Origin: Craterostigma plantagineum | Lineage: Eukaryota > Streptophyta > Magnoliopsida > Lamiales > Linderniaceae | Reading direction: 5' to 3' | NCBI GenBank assembly: GCA_027422505.1 | Contig: JAPQWV010000335.1 | Location: 531,001-595,000, forward strand | DNA length: 64,000 nt | Shown here: positions 23,735 to 35,821 of the stretch, piece by piece | How the letters are laid out: each line of letters opens with the position of its first letter | Numbering within the stretch: the first letter of the stretch is position 1 | The notes under the pieces: model-generated | Databases searched by the model: none | Seen by the model: only the letters and a program-made list of their open reading frames with translations | What the model was told of the DNA's origin: nothing | Translations under genes and position numbers: made by a program

Positions 23735-25310
23735 GGTTAAGTCTTCTGTTCACACTCCCCCTAAATTGATGCGGAAGATCATAGAGCATCAATTTGCCAA
23801 CAAGAAAATCATGTCGACCTCGTGTCATGGCTTTGGTGAAGATGTCCGCAGTCTGATCATGAGACGACACGTGAGTCAAAGGTACCATTGACGAGAGAAG
23901 TTCTCGAATGTAGTGGCAATCGACCTCAATGTGTTTAGTGCGTTCATGGAAGACCGGATGTGAAGCGATTTTGATTGCACTGGTGTTATCAGCATGAAGT
24001 GGTGTGGGAGACTGGAGATTGACTCCAAGATCTGCAAGGAGTCCTCGAAGCCATACGATTTCTGAGCTTGCAGAAGACATGGAACGATATGGAGCTTGGG
24101 TAGCTGGAGAGTAGAAGACGAGGGCAAAATAAAGCCTCGTCCTATAGTGCCCCGAAGGTAGCGAATGATACGATGAAGGCATTACCTACTGGGGCAGATG
24201 AAGACGACGAGGATCTGCCAAAAATTGGCTGACGATCTGAACTGCATAAGAAAGATCTGGACTAGTCATGGTGAGATAGATAAGGCTCTCAACCGGACGT
24301 CGATATCAGAAATGGGTTCTCCATCATCCTTTTTTGATTTTACATGGAGTTCCATCGGAGTTGCTTTTGTCATCTCTTAGCTTTGCTAAGCGTATGAGGT
24401 CTTCTGTGTACTTCTTTTGGCAAAGATGAATACAATGTGCAGAAGAGGAAACTTCAAGGCCCAAGAAATAAGTTAGGGCACCGAGATCCTTCATACGAAA
24501 ATAAGACTGAAGAAAGTGTTTGAGCTGAGTGATGCCTTTAGTGTCATCTCCTGTGATGATCATGTCATCAACATATAAAAGTAGGCCACTTCTTGGCTCC
24601 GGCAAAGAAAGATGGAATAGTCGTGCGAACTCTGGCAGAATCCAGCACTCCAAATTGTGGTTCGAAATTGTTCAAACCATGCACTTCTTTCAATCCATAG
24701 AGAGATTTACGAAGACGATAAACGAGAGTTTTTTCCGCTAGCTGGTAGCCAGGAGGAGGTTGCATATAAACTGTCTCCTAAAAATCACCATGAAGAAATG
24801 CATTTTGAACGTCCATCTGATGTAAAGACCATTGGTGAATGGACACGGAGTACGAACAGTAGTCATTTTGGCAACGGGAGCAAATCTTTCTTCATAATCG
24901 ATGCCATACTCTTGTTTTTAGCCTTGAGCAAGCAGACGAGCTTTATACCTATCTAGACTACCATCGGATTTCAGCTTGATTGAGTATACCCATTTGCTAT
25001 CAATAATGGATATATCTGATAGTCGAGGAACACCAAATATGATTTGATTCTAGGGCCTGGAGCTCATCATCTATGGCTTTACGCCAACATGCCAGTTCTG
25101 CTGCCTGCTTATAGGTGGAAGGGACACGAACAGAATTCAAAGTAGTCAAAAAAGAAGATGAAGCACCATATCTTTCAGGAGAATACCCATATCGGACAGG
25201 AGGTACAGATTGACGATTGAAACGCCGAAGAGGAACTACAGATTCTGATGGTGCAGAAGGAGCAGAGGGTAGCCGAAGGGTGACTGACTGTGTTGAAGGG
25301 TAGCGCATCC
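23735..25310 (-). mobile_element. Decayed Ty1/copia reverse transcriptase-RNase H remnant
   Basis: Read on the minus strand from 25310, the pieces follow the order of a copia pol gene. ACWRKAIDDELQALESNHIW is the start of the RT region. Then come KWVYSIK...SDGSLDRYKARL, YGIDYEE-FAPVAKMTTVRT, QMDVQNAFLHGDF, YRLRKSLYGLKE, the catalytic YVDDMIITGDD (near 24560), MKDLGALTYFLGLEV, and the RNase H part with YRSMSSASSEIVWLRGLL, LHADNTSAIKIA and HIEVDCHYIRE. Stops and frameshifts separate the pieces, and no LTRs are visible. It is inert nuclear-derived DNA. Confidence 0.88.
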
Positions 25311-28300
25311 ACAGTAGAGAGAGATACCCTTCAACAACGACTCGAGGGCGAGTCTTCAGAAACTTGACGGGTAAAACTAGAAAGAAAGGAAGTCGTTTTG
25401 GCTATTCTTATTCCAGGTTGGGTAAATAACTTTCGAAATGTCATAAAAGACATGGGCTTTCTTGCTTCAGCATGTGAGGGAAATGACCCGGATACCGAAG
25501 TTAGCGGGCAGAGAGGGCGGCGTGTGGTGCTTCCCGCAATGGAGCTAGCACCCTTTGATTCCTCTCTATACCCAAGAAGATTGGAAACACTCTGTGGAAC
25601 TGAAAGTGTCGTATTGGAGTGAGCGAGCATCTTATCTGCCCAAGATGCCTGCCCCAAGGGTAGAGGAGAACGCTGCTGAAAAAGGTGTTTATCTGTCTTA
25701 CCTACATACCCATCGTCACCATGCACCCTTGACCGACCGTCAATCTCTATAGCTACAGACTTTTCTCGCTAATCAAGCAAGAAGTGCATTCCCCTACTCG
25801 GGCATTCAGCCTGAGGGCTTTCCGTTCCTCTCCAACCAGTCGAGCTCCATTAACATAGAGCCTTGCTTCACTTCAGTAAATTCATTAACACCGTCTTTGA
25901 TTCAATCTTCTTTTTCTGTGCTCGTGACTATCTGTAGTATTGGACTAACTGGGCACAACCCATTTGAAAAGGAGGAATGCAGTAAGGACCTATCTGCCTT
26001 TTCTTTCCTATAGTAGCTATTGATCTAGTTGTGGTCCTTAATGAGCTCCTCTCTAGTATGCACGAGCATGAGCTCTCCCCCCTAAGAGCGTCCCACGAGG
26101 GTCAAGGCTCTGCTTTGATCCACCACCGGGATACTTTAAAGAAGCGCTTAAAACCCGTATGTGTTGCTATTTCACACCCCGCCCGCACACAGCCTAAAGA
26201 AAAATCGAATTCTCGAGCTGCTTGCTAGCTTTTTACTACGAGTTGAGTCCGCCTTTCAAGTATATCTTGTATCCCGTATGGAGCCATCTTCGTCACCCCG
26301 ACATGCGCTACAAGGTAGACCACCGGTCAGATCGACGCGCGACCAGGGAATATTGATGCCACCCAATTCACCTGGCCAATACCCGCCTTCTTGTACTGAT
26401 AGTTGTTCCTAGTTGTTTATCTAACTCAGAGCTTTCTGGAATTAGGCATCCTAGTGTTTGGATGAGGAACAGAATATGGTATTTTCTCTCCTACTTTGTT
26501 TGGCTTGTTCTTATATTACACGGTACGGTTAACCGTTACAGCAAGCTCATTTTGGAGAGCCGATCTCAAAGTTTCACAAGCATCTACTTCCACTCAGAAT
26601 CGCCAGGTACAGTTTTCAACATCCTTCTGTATTGTTCCCGACATACTGGACAAGGTAGACACCCGCTAAAGTGTTGAAATGTTTCTCATCATTGTAGATG
26701 TGCCCATGTTTTCCTCAGTGACCCAATCAGGGAACCTACCCCTGAACTGAAATAGTATTCCCCACTCCTTCTGTCATTGTGCCAGGTTAGGAAAGATAAG
26801 GTGATTCTGCCTTTTACGGGCGCAACCCTTCGGCCACCCCCTGACAGAGCCCCACACTGCCCGTCCAATCGCTGCTCGTAAAGGCTTTACATGTGTTATT
26901 CTCTTCCACTCTCCTACAACCCGAAAGGAGTATACGAACTTCCTCAGGAATCTATCCACCGCAGATAGGTATCCTCCGACATATAAGTTAGTGATGGGTT
27001 AGTACAAGCGGCTTCCCTGCCTAACCTCTTAGATTGAGTAACCATTATCGCAAACCGCCTCGGTTCAAGCTAAGTCCGATATGAGGTATGTATGGATCTA
27101 CAATGTAGAGAAATTGGTTTCTGGACAAAACAATATCAACCAATAACCAAACTACAATGGTTTCGTGCATCACTATAACGACATTTTGAAATGAGCAAAA
27201 ATGGAGAACAAAGACTGGGAATGACCTGAAAGGGCGGCAGCGAGCGAACTGATAAGGAAGGAGGGCACAACAGCCGGAAGCCGGCGAATCATCTTGCAGC
27301 TAACGGTCAGGATGCGGTCCTAAATTCCGTACTCTATCAGAGGAGGAATTGGTTAAGGACCCATCAACTGCTTCTATCCATACCTGTTGAGCTACTGAGT
27401 TATTGATCCATTTCCAAGTTGTTTATGAGTTCCTGAGTTCTTATGAGCTTATGAGTTATCCTTAGGCTTCCAGCAACAGGTTTGATCATCCTTATCTTTT
27501 CCCAGCCCGGGAGATGTTGTGAACTCGTAGACAGAATAAAAGAAGATTATGTTGGCGGCTACAACCCTTTTCCTCAGATTGACTTTCCCTTCTCCTAAAA
27601 GCCAAGTCACTTTCCGATGCTAGGCGTTAGAGCGATCTACTAGTTAAGCTTCACCACCGGTAGTTCGCTGAATGCAAGAGGTATTGGTTCGAATCCAATT
27701 CGTGAGATACCGGGAATCTTTAAATGGGCATGGCAATAATTGACTCCTTTACACGGATTCGTTCAAAACGAGACTCAGAAAAGACTGAAAAAAGAGTTTT
27801 CACAGCCGACCTTGATGCTTTGGTTTTCGCAGCTGTCGCTCTTACATGGCTATCCTGATGGGAATCATCGGCTGATGAAGAAAAGGGAATTTCTCCCGAA
27901 AATATTGCTCTTTTTTTAGGAGGAGGTAACAATAGTCTGTATAGCCTTTTACATTTTTAGAAAATAAAGAAAAAGGCAGTAAAGCGTGAAGCTTGGCTCG
28001 ACTAAAAGAAGAAGCGTAAGAACGACCGAAGTACATTAAGCAAAGCATTCCACTCACTTGGAAGACTCACTAGTGCTTGCACGTTACTCGTTAACTTAAA
28101 AGAGAGAACCGCTCCTACCCAATTGGATTTATGACATTCAAGTAGGCGGCCTTGGCAACACAACAACTATTACTATAAAGACCACACTGCCGATCGATCC
28201 ACATAGGCTTGGAATTTATTAGAAAGACTTCCGATACGACGAATACCACATTGGCAGACTGATCTCTTACTGGAGCATGCGGTATAGGAAGCATAGAACT

Positions 28301-31300
28301 AAGACGGGAACAGAGAGAGCAGGGAATGAAACGAAACTGGAAGGTCCCTTTTCCTAATATAAAAAACCATTAATGGAAATGGAATAACCGAAACTCCCCC
28401 AATTATGGATCCTTCTGACTGAAATCTTCTTCTGTAAGCCCGGGAGGTTGTACCAGGAAGAGATAGAGTGAGTTTGAGGTTGCTTCCTTGCTAGATAGAC
28501 AGGCGGAACGCCAACCTACTCAGAGAGAGAGTCAAACTCTTCTGTTATTCATTAATGCTGGTACTGGTAGTAGTTCAGCTTTCTCGTATGATACCATTAA
28601 CAACTGACATTGCTAAGCCCAAGAATGAAGAAAGATGCCGGCCCTTTTTCTCCCGCACCGCCTTCTGCTCCATTGCTTGTTCAGAGAGAGCCCCGACCGC
28701 ATCAGCACGTGTCTCAATAAAAAGCTTCTTCTTGCTTATCGGTATGCCGCTCCTACTTTGTATGATTCACTTCGTAAGACAACCGCCAAGGAACTAGCCG
28801 ATCCGGATCGAAGACCTTGAAGGATGGAAGCGGTCTGTCATCCCTTTCTTGGAGGACGTTCTCCGCAACTGACCGGCTATTGGTCTACTTTCATAAGAAA
28901 AAAAATAAGGGTACTCAATATGGTGCTCAGAGGTGGAGCAGAGGAGACGGTTAGGATAACGAACTTGAAAGGCGGAGACCGAGCTGCCCAAAAAGAGAGA
29001 TTTTTTCATTAAGAAAAAGAAAGCAACCAAAGCAGGTGTGTGTGAAGCCTAATCTAGCATAGACAAAGGCAATACTCGACTGAAAGGAAGAGTTTCAAGG
29101 ATGCTCGACCGATAGGGAGAGGAAGGAGGGGGGTATGTAAGGTGAGCCTTTTTTCGATTGGTTATGAGGTTTTCGGGGAGCTACCGAATCTAAGCCGATG
29201 GGATGGATCGGTTGTTTGGTCTGTGGGTCAGATAGTCAAGTCTGTAGCTGCTCAAGGGCTCCCCCTGAACAGAGCGTGATCTTTTCCTTTTCCTTTTTGT
29301 TTACGGTTTTTCGGTAGAGAGAATAATCCTTTAACCCCGAGTAAGAAGCTGTCTTAATCAAACTCTAAAGCGAGTAAGCGACCTCAGTACGGTCCTCTAA
29401 CTCCTGTAGGTGTCCTGTCCTGATAGAACCCTTTTGAACCCTACACTTTCACACACTGATTTTAGGATAGGGTCTCTAGCCCGTATCTCCGCTCTTTCTA
29501 CCTTATTATCTTCTCCCCGGCTTTGGTCGAGCTAACTCGGTCGATCTAAAACTTTCCTCTTCGTTCGACCGGGGATATGGCACCTCACCCTATATGGAAG
29601 GCTAATTGAGTTCCCACCTGTTAAATGGACCAGACGCAGACCTCCAGTCATTGGGAATCCAATCCCCACTTTGAAGCATTGAAGACTCACAGAAAAAATG
29701 TTTATCCAAACATTAATAGGTTGTGTATTGGCCGATGATATATGGATCACCTTTCGAAGTCGACAAAGGGTTAGTTCATCACATAAGTACGCTTCTGAAT
29801 GACCAACCTCTTTCGTCAGGTGTAGCATACATATTCAATCAAGGTAAAAGTTTCCTCATTCTTGCTTGACTGAACCCTCCAGTCACGATCAACAGAGAGA
29901 GATTCATGGTCGGGGAGGAGTAAACGAATCCCCTATTTCGGAATAGAAAGGGACTGATTCCACATATGGCTATGAATCAATAGCCGGATAAGACGTTACA
30001 AGCTTTGAGGGCGTAAGCGAGCAATGCTAGCATGGGACTTCTGATCCCTATTTTTTATAGAAGAATAAGCAAGCTGCTTGGGGCTCCCCGGGTTTGCTAG
30101 ATTTGACACAGATATTAGACCGTGCCGTGGGGCCTTCAATCCCGAATCGAGACACAAAAACAGAATGAATGCTCGACACACAAGTTTTTTGGCACGAATG
30201 CCCCTCCTGAGACTTATTGGCTGCTAGAGGAAAAGGAAGCGCCCGATTGCACACCAATTCTGTGGTGGACACGAGCATACCGCTCGCCTCTGTCCCTCGA
30301 CCTTAAGGGTTCACCGGCTTCCCTTAACTGCTGATGCGGCTGCTACGCTTTGATTCTTTATTCTCTCTGCAGTTACTGGATGGGGTGGTATTGGATCCAG
30401 ACTGACCACCGTAGTAGGGCGAGAAAGTGATTGATTCAATAGAAGGTTATCCATAATCCAGAATTCAGTCTGCAAGAGATTTTTCGATTGGGCTTGAAGA
30501 ATGCTCTACGGTCGAGTGGGCTATCGCTCCCGTTCGCCTCAACTCAATGAAAGTCTTATTTTTGTTTTCTCTTTCCTAAGAGTTTAGGTTCTTCCCCTTT
30601 CTCCCAAAGTGGAGGTGCTCAAAAGATGAAGACGGCTGATACCAAGCGCAAAGGTCAAAGTGTCAACCAAATCAACACTATTTCCCAGGGAAATGGAAGG
30701 ATATGTGGCATTGAAAGTTGGGAATCCCGCGCATCTCAGTCCAGTCCAATCGCTAGGCGCCTTCTCTTAGTTGCCTAGGAAGAGGAATTCTGTAGGGTAA
30801 GAAAAAGAAGTGAACCCCTTTGTCTTAACCATTCCCATCGAAAGTTGCAAAGGCACAAGCGTAAATAAGAAGACAAAGAAAAGAGCCAAAGATCATAGTG
30901 TGTCTACTATTGCTTATTGAAAAAACCTCCGGAGAATAGAAAGTAAAGAAGTGCCACAGCTTCCTTTCCTAATTCCAATCGTGACATTGGTCATCCCGCA
31001 TCTGAGATAAACCTAGTCTTCTTCACGTGGCAAAGGGAGCGAAGCGACAACCGCGACTATGTTCCTAGTGTGTGGAAGAAAGAAAATGAAAGTTCTTCAA
31101 TTTCGCCCAATGGCTTGCGGAAGAGCTCTTCGTTACTATAGATGCATCTGATCTGAGCAGGGGATCGTGGATCATGATGCCGGGGATTTGTTCACAGCGG
31201 AAGTGAAACCTCAAATGGATCAGACACTCAAGGAAGATGGAATTCTACTTGGACAGGTCCAAGAATCCATCAGTCAATAGTGGAAATGAGAAACAGCTCA

Positions 31301-31344
31301 GCTTGACTCGGTCCCTGAAGGGCAACGAGGTTTTAGCAATTTAG
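25311..31344. other. Long spacer with no recognised gene
   Basis: I find no known gene in about 6 kb. A perfect tRNA-type T-arm (5-bp stem, TTCGAAT loop) sits at 27683-27699. No matching acceptor or anticodon arm lies upstream, so it is at most the 3' remnant of a tRNA or a tRNA-like processing signal. Open frames around 25331-25752, 27720-28057 and 28555-29030 overlap on both strands and have no motifs. Confidence 0.5.
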
Positions 31345-31986
31345 CCTCTTTCTGACGATTTCGTATCTTCCACTGTTATTGGTAAGTATAAACTAGAATA
31401 CCATGTCAAGAAAGGGATTTTCTTAGCACCTAAAAGTTATATGTTAGAAACTAAAGAGGATCAACATATTATTAAACATAAAGGTCTAGCCAAAGATTTA
31501 GTTACATCTGAATGGTTTCAAAAGGTATTAGAAGATCCATCTCTAACTGAGTGGGTACCCATTCAATCGAATTTCAGAATTGATTGGAAAGTTCTACAGA
31601 TTGTTAAAAAGGATATTCTATTAAAACTGGGACAACCTATTAGTAATAAAAGAGAGAATATCTATGATTCCAATAATGTATGGATAGATACACGATCCAA
31701 ACATATCATTGATCTAGGAACTAAAGATGCTACTACTATTTTCAAATATGAGTTAATGAGTCAAAATCAAAATGGAGATTCTGGCAGTCAGTCCACTACA
31801 GATGGTCAGTCCACAACTGTTCCTCCAACGAACCTTAATGAACAATCTGATAGGTTCTTAAATGAAGGTGAAAATAACAAGAATGAACAACCCACTCTAT
31901 ACAAGACTAAGCATGAGGCTAAGAAAGCTAGGAATGCTAAGAAAGCTAATAAGAAAGATGACCATAGCAAGAAACCAGACGAATAA
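31345..31986 (+). pseudogene. C-terminal part of a linear-plasmid family B DNA polymerase
   Basis: A frame open from 31345 and running to the stop at 31984-31986 encodes SDDFVSSTVIGKYKLEYHVK, GIFLAPKSYML and the remaining C-terminal region. It ends in a hydrophilic tail rich in Gln, Ser, Thr, Asn and Lys. The GKYKLE and KKGIFLAPKxY block is typical of the thumb-proximal end of the protein-primed family B polymerases of plant mitochondrial linear plasmids. The polymerase core motifs (SLYPS, DTDS) are absent, so only about the last 210 codons survive. The frame is undamaged, which suggests a fairly recent integration. ATG 31441 is simply the first Met, not a true start. Confidence 0.75.
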
Positions 31987-32337
31987 GATCATTCATCACA
32001 AATACGATAGATACATTCTTTAGAGATACAGTGAAAGAAGCCCACATACCCACTCTTCTCTCCCCCAACTCCTCTGATTAGGGTTGGGGCCTCGTCTTCA
32101 TGACTTGATAGATCAATCAGACTACTAGAAACCCTTATAGGACAAACTCAACAGTTCAATTGAAACTACTCTATCACGCTTTCCGGCCTTTCCCATTGTA
32201 GATGCCCATTTCTATCAATGTAAGTTTTCCCCTCCATGGTCTCAGAATTCTACCACCCCTTGCTCCTGTGCTAACTTTAGATTTGAAACCCATTGCGGGA
32301 AGTAAACTATCTAACATGAGATCGAGCTAGGCACATC
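31987..32337. other. Spacer between the plasmid fragment and an unknown ORF
   Basis: Nothing recognisable is seen on either strand. Confidence 0.45.
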
Positions 32338-32870
32338 CTAGTCGACCTTATGTCGGGCGTTGACCTGGGGATTCCCCAATTCTCTCAGCTCGTCGATGAA
32401 CTGGTTCCAAATGGAACAGCGAGCCGTCCCGAAGTTGCGCTTGAGCCCACGGAAATGCGGTAGACGCTCATCGATGTCTTGCTGCCAGTGGTCATAGAGA
32501 GCCGCCTCGAGCGCACGCTTCACATCTTTAGGATCTTTCGAGAGTGATCCCCTTCTGATGCAAGAGAACGTGCGCTTTTTCTAACATGGCCCTTTCTTCT
32601 TTTTCGCAGGCCTCCGTGATAGCTTCAACTGCGCTATATATGCGGGCGTACTCTCGTGCCCTAGCCTCCTGCTCTTGGGCAGCGAGGTTCTCCCAAATGA
32701 CATCTTGATCGATCTCTTGAGCTTCATTAGCATCCGATTCGGGTTCTTCTAAGACTCCTAGATCGAACTCTGTCCAACCAGAGCCTCTACTGCTCCCCCC
32801 ATGCTAATACCATTTCCTAAAGAGGGAGATCCCCCAGAGGATCCAGAAGGAGCCATCATATAAAGATTAT
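32338..32870 (-). pseudogene. Unrecognised ORF downstream of truncated rpl16, frameshifted
   Basis: Three minus-strand frames in succession read like one gene. First is a short Gly/Ser-rich piece ([26 protein letters not shown]) ending near 32760. Next is a long acidic, helical piece (VLEEPESDANEAQEIDQD, WENLAAQEQEARAREYARIY, AITEACEKEERAMLEKA) across about 32540-32750. Last is KRALEAALYDHWQQDIDERL, HFRGLKRNFGTARCSIWNQF to the stop at 32338. Two frame changes separate them. Composition and length (about 165-170 codons) suggest a real ancestral gene. I do not recognise its family. The Gly/Ser head recalls variable N-terminal extensions of plant atp6, but that is only an impression. Confidence 0.35.
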
Positions 32871-33002
32871 TATAATTATAAAGGATCGAGGAAAAGCTAT
32901 CATAGATGATCAAAGTTGTGCGAATAAAAAAATATAGAAATAGTAGATACTTACAATAGGAAAGTATATTCTGATAATTTTTATATAAATAGTAAATTTT
33001 TC

Positions 33003-33213
33003 CTCTTACCCATATCTTACCATTTCTTCGGAATTGTCCGCTCATAGCACGATGGAAGTGTCCGATTATAGCCCGACACGCTGCTTCAATGGCTCGATAT
33101 GAAAGACGACCTGCTCTACAACTTTTAGTGCCATATCTTCCAAAACCAAGTTGTGTACCGTCCGGTTTGCAACCCCTACTACATCTGCCTTTACGATATT
33201 TACTATATTTTCT
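33003..33213 (-). pseudogene. rpl16: rpl16 5' part, truncated (mitoribosomal protein L16)
   Basis: The minus strand encodes [52 protein letters not shown] and [10 protein letters not shown], the conserved first half of L16, a large-subunit protein near the peptidyl-transferase centre. Homology ends exactly after IWVR at about 33003. AT-rich unrelated sequence then replaces the expected VFADLP... C-terminal half, of about 65 residues. The usual overlap with the rps3 end is altered: the rps3 frame runs straight into rpl16 with no stop. The break looks like a recombination endpoint. Confidence 0.88.
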
Positions 33214-34664
33214 TTTTTGACTATATGAAATCCACACTTTGACACCTAAGATTCCGTAACGAGTAGATACTTCCGCAGGAGCATAGTCGATTTTCTGGTT
33301 AAATACATTACGAGATGTTTTTCCATACTTTCCGCATTCAGTTCTAGCGATTTTTGCACGGTTTAATCGACCAGAACAACATATACGGATCCCCATAACC
33401 ACCTTTTTCATTACTAATGGAACATCCTTCACTATTTTACTAAAAATGAAACGAAATGATCTTCTTTTGATCCTCAATTGAAAAGAGATGTCTTGAGCTA
33501 TCGGAGAAGCACTTTGATAAAAAAAATGGGATCTTGACCGATTCAATTAAGGTATTAGTGTTTGTTCTATTAGACAACAAAGATCGCATTTTTTGCACTT
33601 CGTTCAAATAAGAGTTGTACCCGTACGGAATTCTTGTAATTCTCAGTATGATCGCTATTATCATCTCTATTCCCTTTATCACTTCTCCTATCCTACCTAG
33701 GTCTATGAATTTCTCTATCAATTCAATTACCTTATACTTATCCATGACCTTCTTACATCTTTTCCTTAATTCACCTAGGAGTAGTTTCCGGTCCTCCTCA
33801 AAAAAAAGATTATTATACACCCCATCCCTTGGAAAAAAAAAGATAGCACCGAAGAAAGGCACGAGCGAGATGGTGGTTTTTCTTGTTCCCGCACAGCGAA
33901 GATCATTCGCTTGGCCAATGAAGTGGGTCAACCTCTTTTTGGCTTCGGCCAAACACTTTTTATCGCTGGTCGAGCTTTCTACAAAAAAAGCGATGCGAGA
34001 ACGTATTCTCTTATCTAAGCTTATTTCCTGTGTATTAGTTCCCCCCATCGTAGATGGTTCAGCCACGCCCGGTGCCACGAAATGATTGAGAACTACGACG
34101 GGGTCGAAATGCATTTTGTTCTTTGTATTCAATAAGTATTGCATGACCAAATAATTTAAGGAAGAGCGCACGGCGTGGAGGGTCAGATGACTCGTTAGGC
34201 CGTAGGAGCGGGACTTCTCTGGGAAAAAGAACTTAAATAACTTTGTTTTTATGAAGGAGTCGTAATTTTCTATCAGGAAGGCTATGCCATTTACAACTCC
34301 GGCGTATTTCGGATGCTTGAAGGCCCCGCTGACCCGAAGTGATTTAGAAAGATTCTTCTTTATCGATAGTGATTGGTCATGGTATCCATAGCTTTGCTTC
34401 TTTTTCGGCCAAATCCTGATTTCGTTTTGCTTCTCCCGATCGTCGAGCCTGATCGGCTCGACTTTACCCAATTCCCACGGCCAACCCTTCGCCTTTCTTG
34501 GTGGTCGACGGGGAAGAAAGAAATGAATGAATGTTCTTTTGGGAAAATGTAGAATAATACACCTACCGAGGCGAAAGCCAAAGGTGAGTCTCGTAGGTGG
34601 ACGTATCGAACCGAAATAAGATCTCAGATTGAGATCTTGATACACTGATTTCCCATAATAATAA
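33214..34664 (-). pseudogene. rps3: rps3 exon 2, one frameshift (mitoribosomal protein S3)
   Basis: The exon begins TTATTATTATGGG after an intron ending CTCTAT and encodes [40 protein letters not shown] and the long plant-specific middle. It runs to [14 protein letters not shown] at about 33530. A run of 8 A at 33519-33526 (plus strand), where 7 would keep the frame, shifts reading. The correct continuation ([58 protein letters not shown]) is in the next frame to about 33220. The C-terminal KH-like S3 domain is complete, but the last residues are fused into rpl16. S3 shapes the mRNA entry site of the small subunit. A homopolymer sequencing error is a real alternative for the single shift. Confidence 0.85.
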
Positions 34665-35664
34665 ATAGAGTCAATGGTGACTCCGCCGTGGGAAGAGCCG
34701 CTTCCTTCTTGCTTAATAGGGGGGGCTTCTATTCACCAACGCAGACTAAAAGTGCTCTCCGAACCGTGCTGGATAGTGACCCATCACACGGCTCTCAAAC
34801 TTAACCTGTGTTGGATCCCGGGAGACAAAGTCAAAGCGCTTGATCCTTTGCCCCATACTTTGAGATGCTCCTCCCCTCTTTTACGAATCTACAACTCTCT
34901 TTACTGAGCGAGACTCCACCCATATCCCTACTAGTGGTTTATTTTCTTGTTTGACAGCTTAAACTAGGCTCCCCTTTAGATAGGTTTTTGTCTTTATCAA
35001 GATAGGTCAAGGGCGTGTCGGAACGGTCGGTAGCTGCTTAGTCTCATTCGACTTAAATCAAAGTTTCCTTGTACTGCTTTTTTCAAAGAAAAAAAGAAAG
35101 AACGGGGTCGATTTAGGCTCCTTCTCTTCTACTGCATAGCTGCGCTAGCAGGTACTACGAGCCCTCTGTCCCACGCATCTAATCTGCTCGCGTGGTTCAC
35201 CGGTTCCACCGAAAACTCTCATTTGTTGAAGCGGAGCATAGTGCGCTTTAGGCGCCGAGCGAGAAATGTCTCTTCTTGCGTTTCGGGTTATTCACTGATC
35301 TGAAATTTAGCACTTCTCAGATCAGGCTAGGCCTCTCCAGCTGAGCTGGGCGCCGGGGCCCTGGATGCGCTAGCGATTGATAGGGGAGTGGTTGCCCGGG
35401 TTTCTCGGCATGGTATCCTGCACCTCGCGTTCATGATATCTACATTCAACTGTGCCCCGGAGACACGGTCGAAGCACGCCCACCCAGTGTGCTTCTTTCA
35501 CGACATGCTCTAGTCCTGGGTGTCTTTCAGTGGTCTTCTATAGAATAGAAGAAGTCGTGTCCGCGCCGGACATCCGCAACGTCCTCCCACGCCCTTTTTC
35601 TATTTGAAATCTGGGACAAACTGAAGGAAAAGACTGACCCATTCGGTGACTTTCGCGGTCGCCC
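34665..35664 (-). other. rps3: rps3 intron (group II)
   Basis: Read on the minus strand, it starts GGGCGACCGCGAAAG and ends GACTCTAT. Domain V lies at 34761-34794 (GAGCCGTGTGATGGG ... CAGCACGGTTC). Its length is 1000 nt, with no maturase. The 5' end (GGGCGAYCGCG then GTCACYGAATG), an internal block (GGTGGAACCGGTGAAC near 35195-35215 and GGGACAGAGGGCTCG near 35159-35173) and domain V match nad7 intron 2, pointing to common descent of the two introns. Confidence 0.85.
34761..34794 (-). other. Group II domain V of the rps3 intron
   Basis: A 34-nt element with ends GAGCC and GGTTC, well paired, lies about 96 nt before exon 2. Confidence 0.75.
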
Positions 35665-35738
35665 TCACTGAACCAACTTGAATCTGAACTACGATTCAGA
35701 TCAAGTCTTACCGAAATCGGATTTCCTTTTCGTGCCAT
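35665..35738 (-). CDS. rps3: rps3 exon 1
   Basis: This exon has 74 nt, the usual angiosperm length. ATG is at 35736-35738. It encodes [16 protein letters not shown] then SSDSSWFS and ends in GA before the intron start GGGCG. The GA joins the T of exon 2 to give Asp. The start was chosen because [15 protein letters not shown] is the conserved rps3 N-terminus. The frame is open further upstream only through the rps19 remnant. Confidence 0.92.
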
Positions 35739-35756
35739 ATGTACTTTGATTTTCTT

Positions 35757-35821
35757 CCTTTTTTCCCCCTTTTTTTTCTTCCCGGTCCAATATTTGTGCT
35801 CGAAGGTCTTCGTTTCCGTGT
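35757..35821 (-). pseudogene. rps19: 3' remnant of rps19 just upstream of rps3
   Basis: On the minus strand the frame reads [20 protein letters not shown], the conserved C-terminal end of mitochondrial ribosomal protein S19 (usual form [20 protein letters not shown]). About 20 nt separate it from the rps3 ATG, the classical rps19-rps3-rpl16 order. Nothing recognisable as the first 70 or so residues lies upstream, so only the 3' tail survives. rps19 is often transferred to the nucleus in angiosperms. Confidence 0.8.

Noticed and set aside
25331..25752. Long overlapping open frames next to the copia remnant
   Set aside because: No retroelement or mitochondrial motif on either strand. Probably chance or decayed DNA.
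27660..27720. Possible tRNA (perfect T-arm with TTCGAAT loop)
   Set aside because: No acceptor, D- or anticodon arm fits upstream. It is at most a 3' remnant or tRNA-like element.
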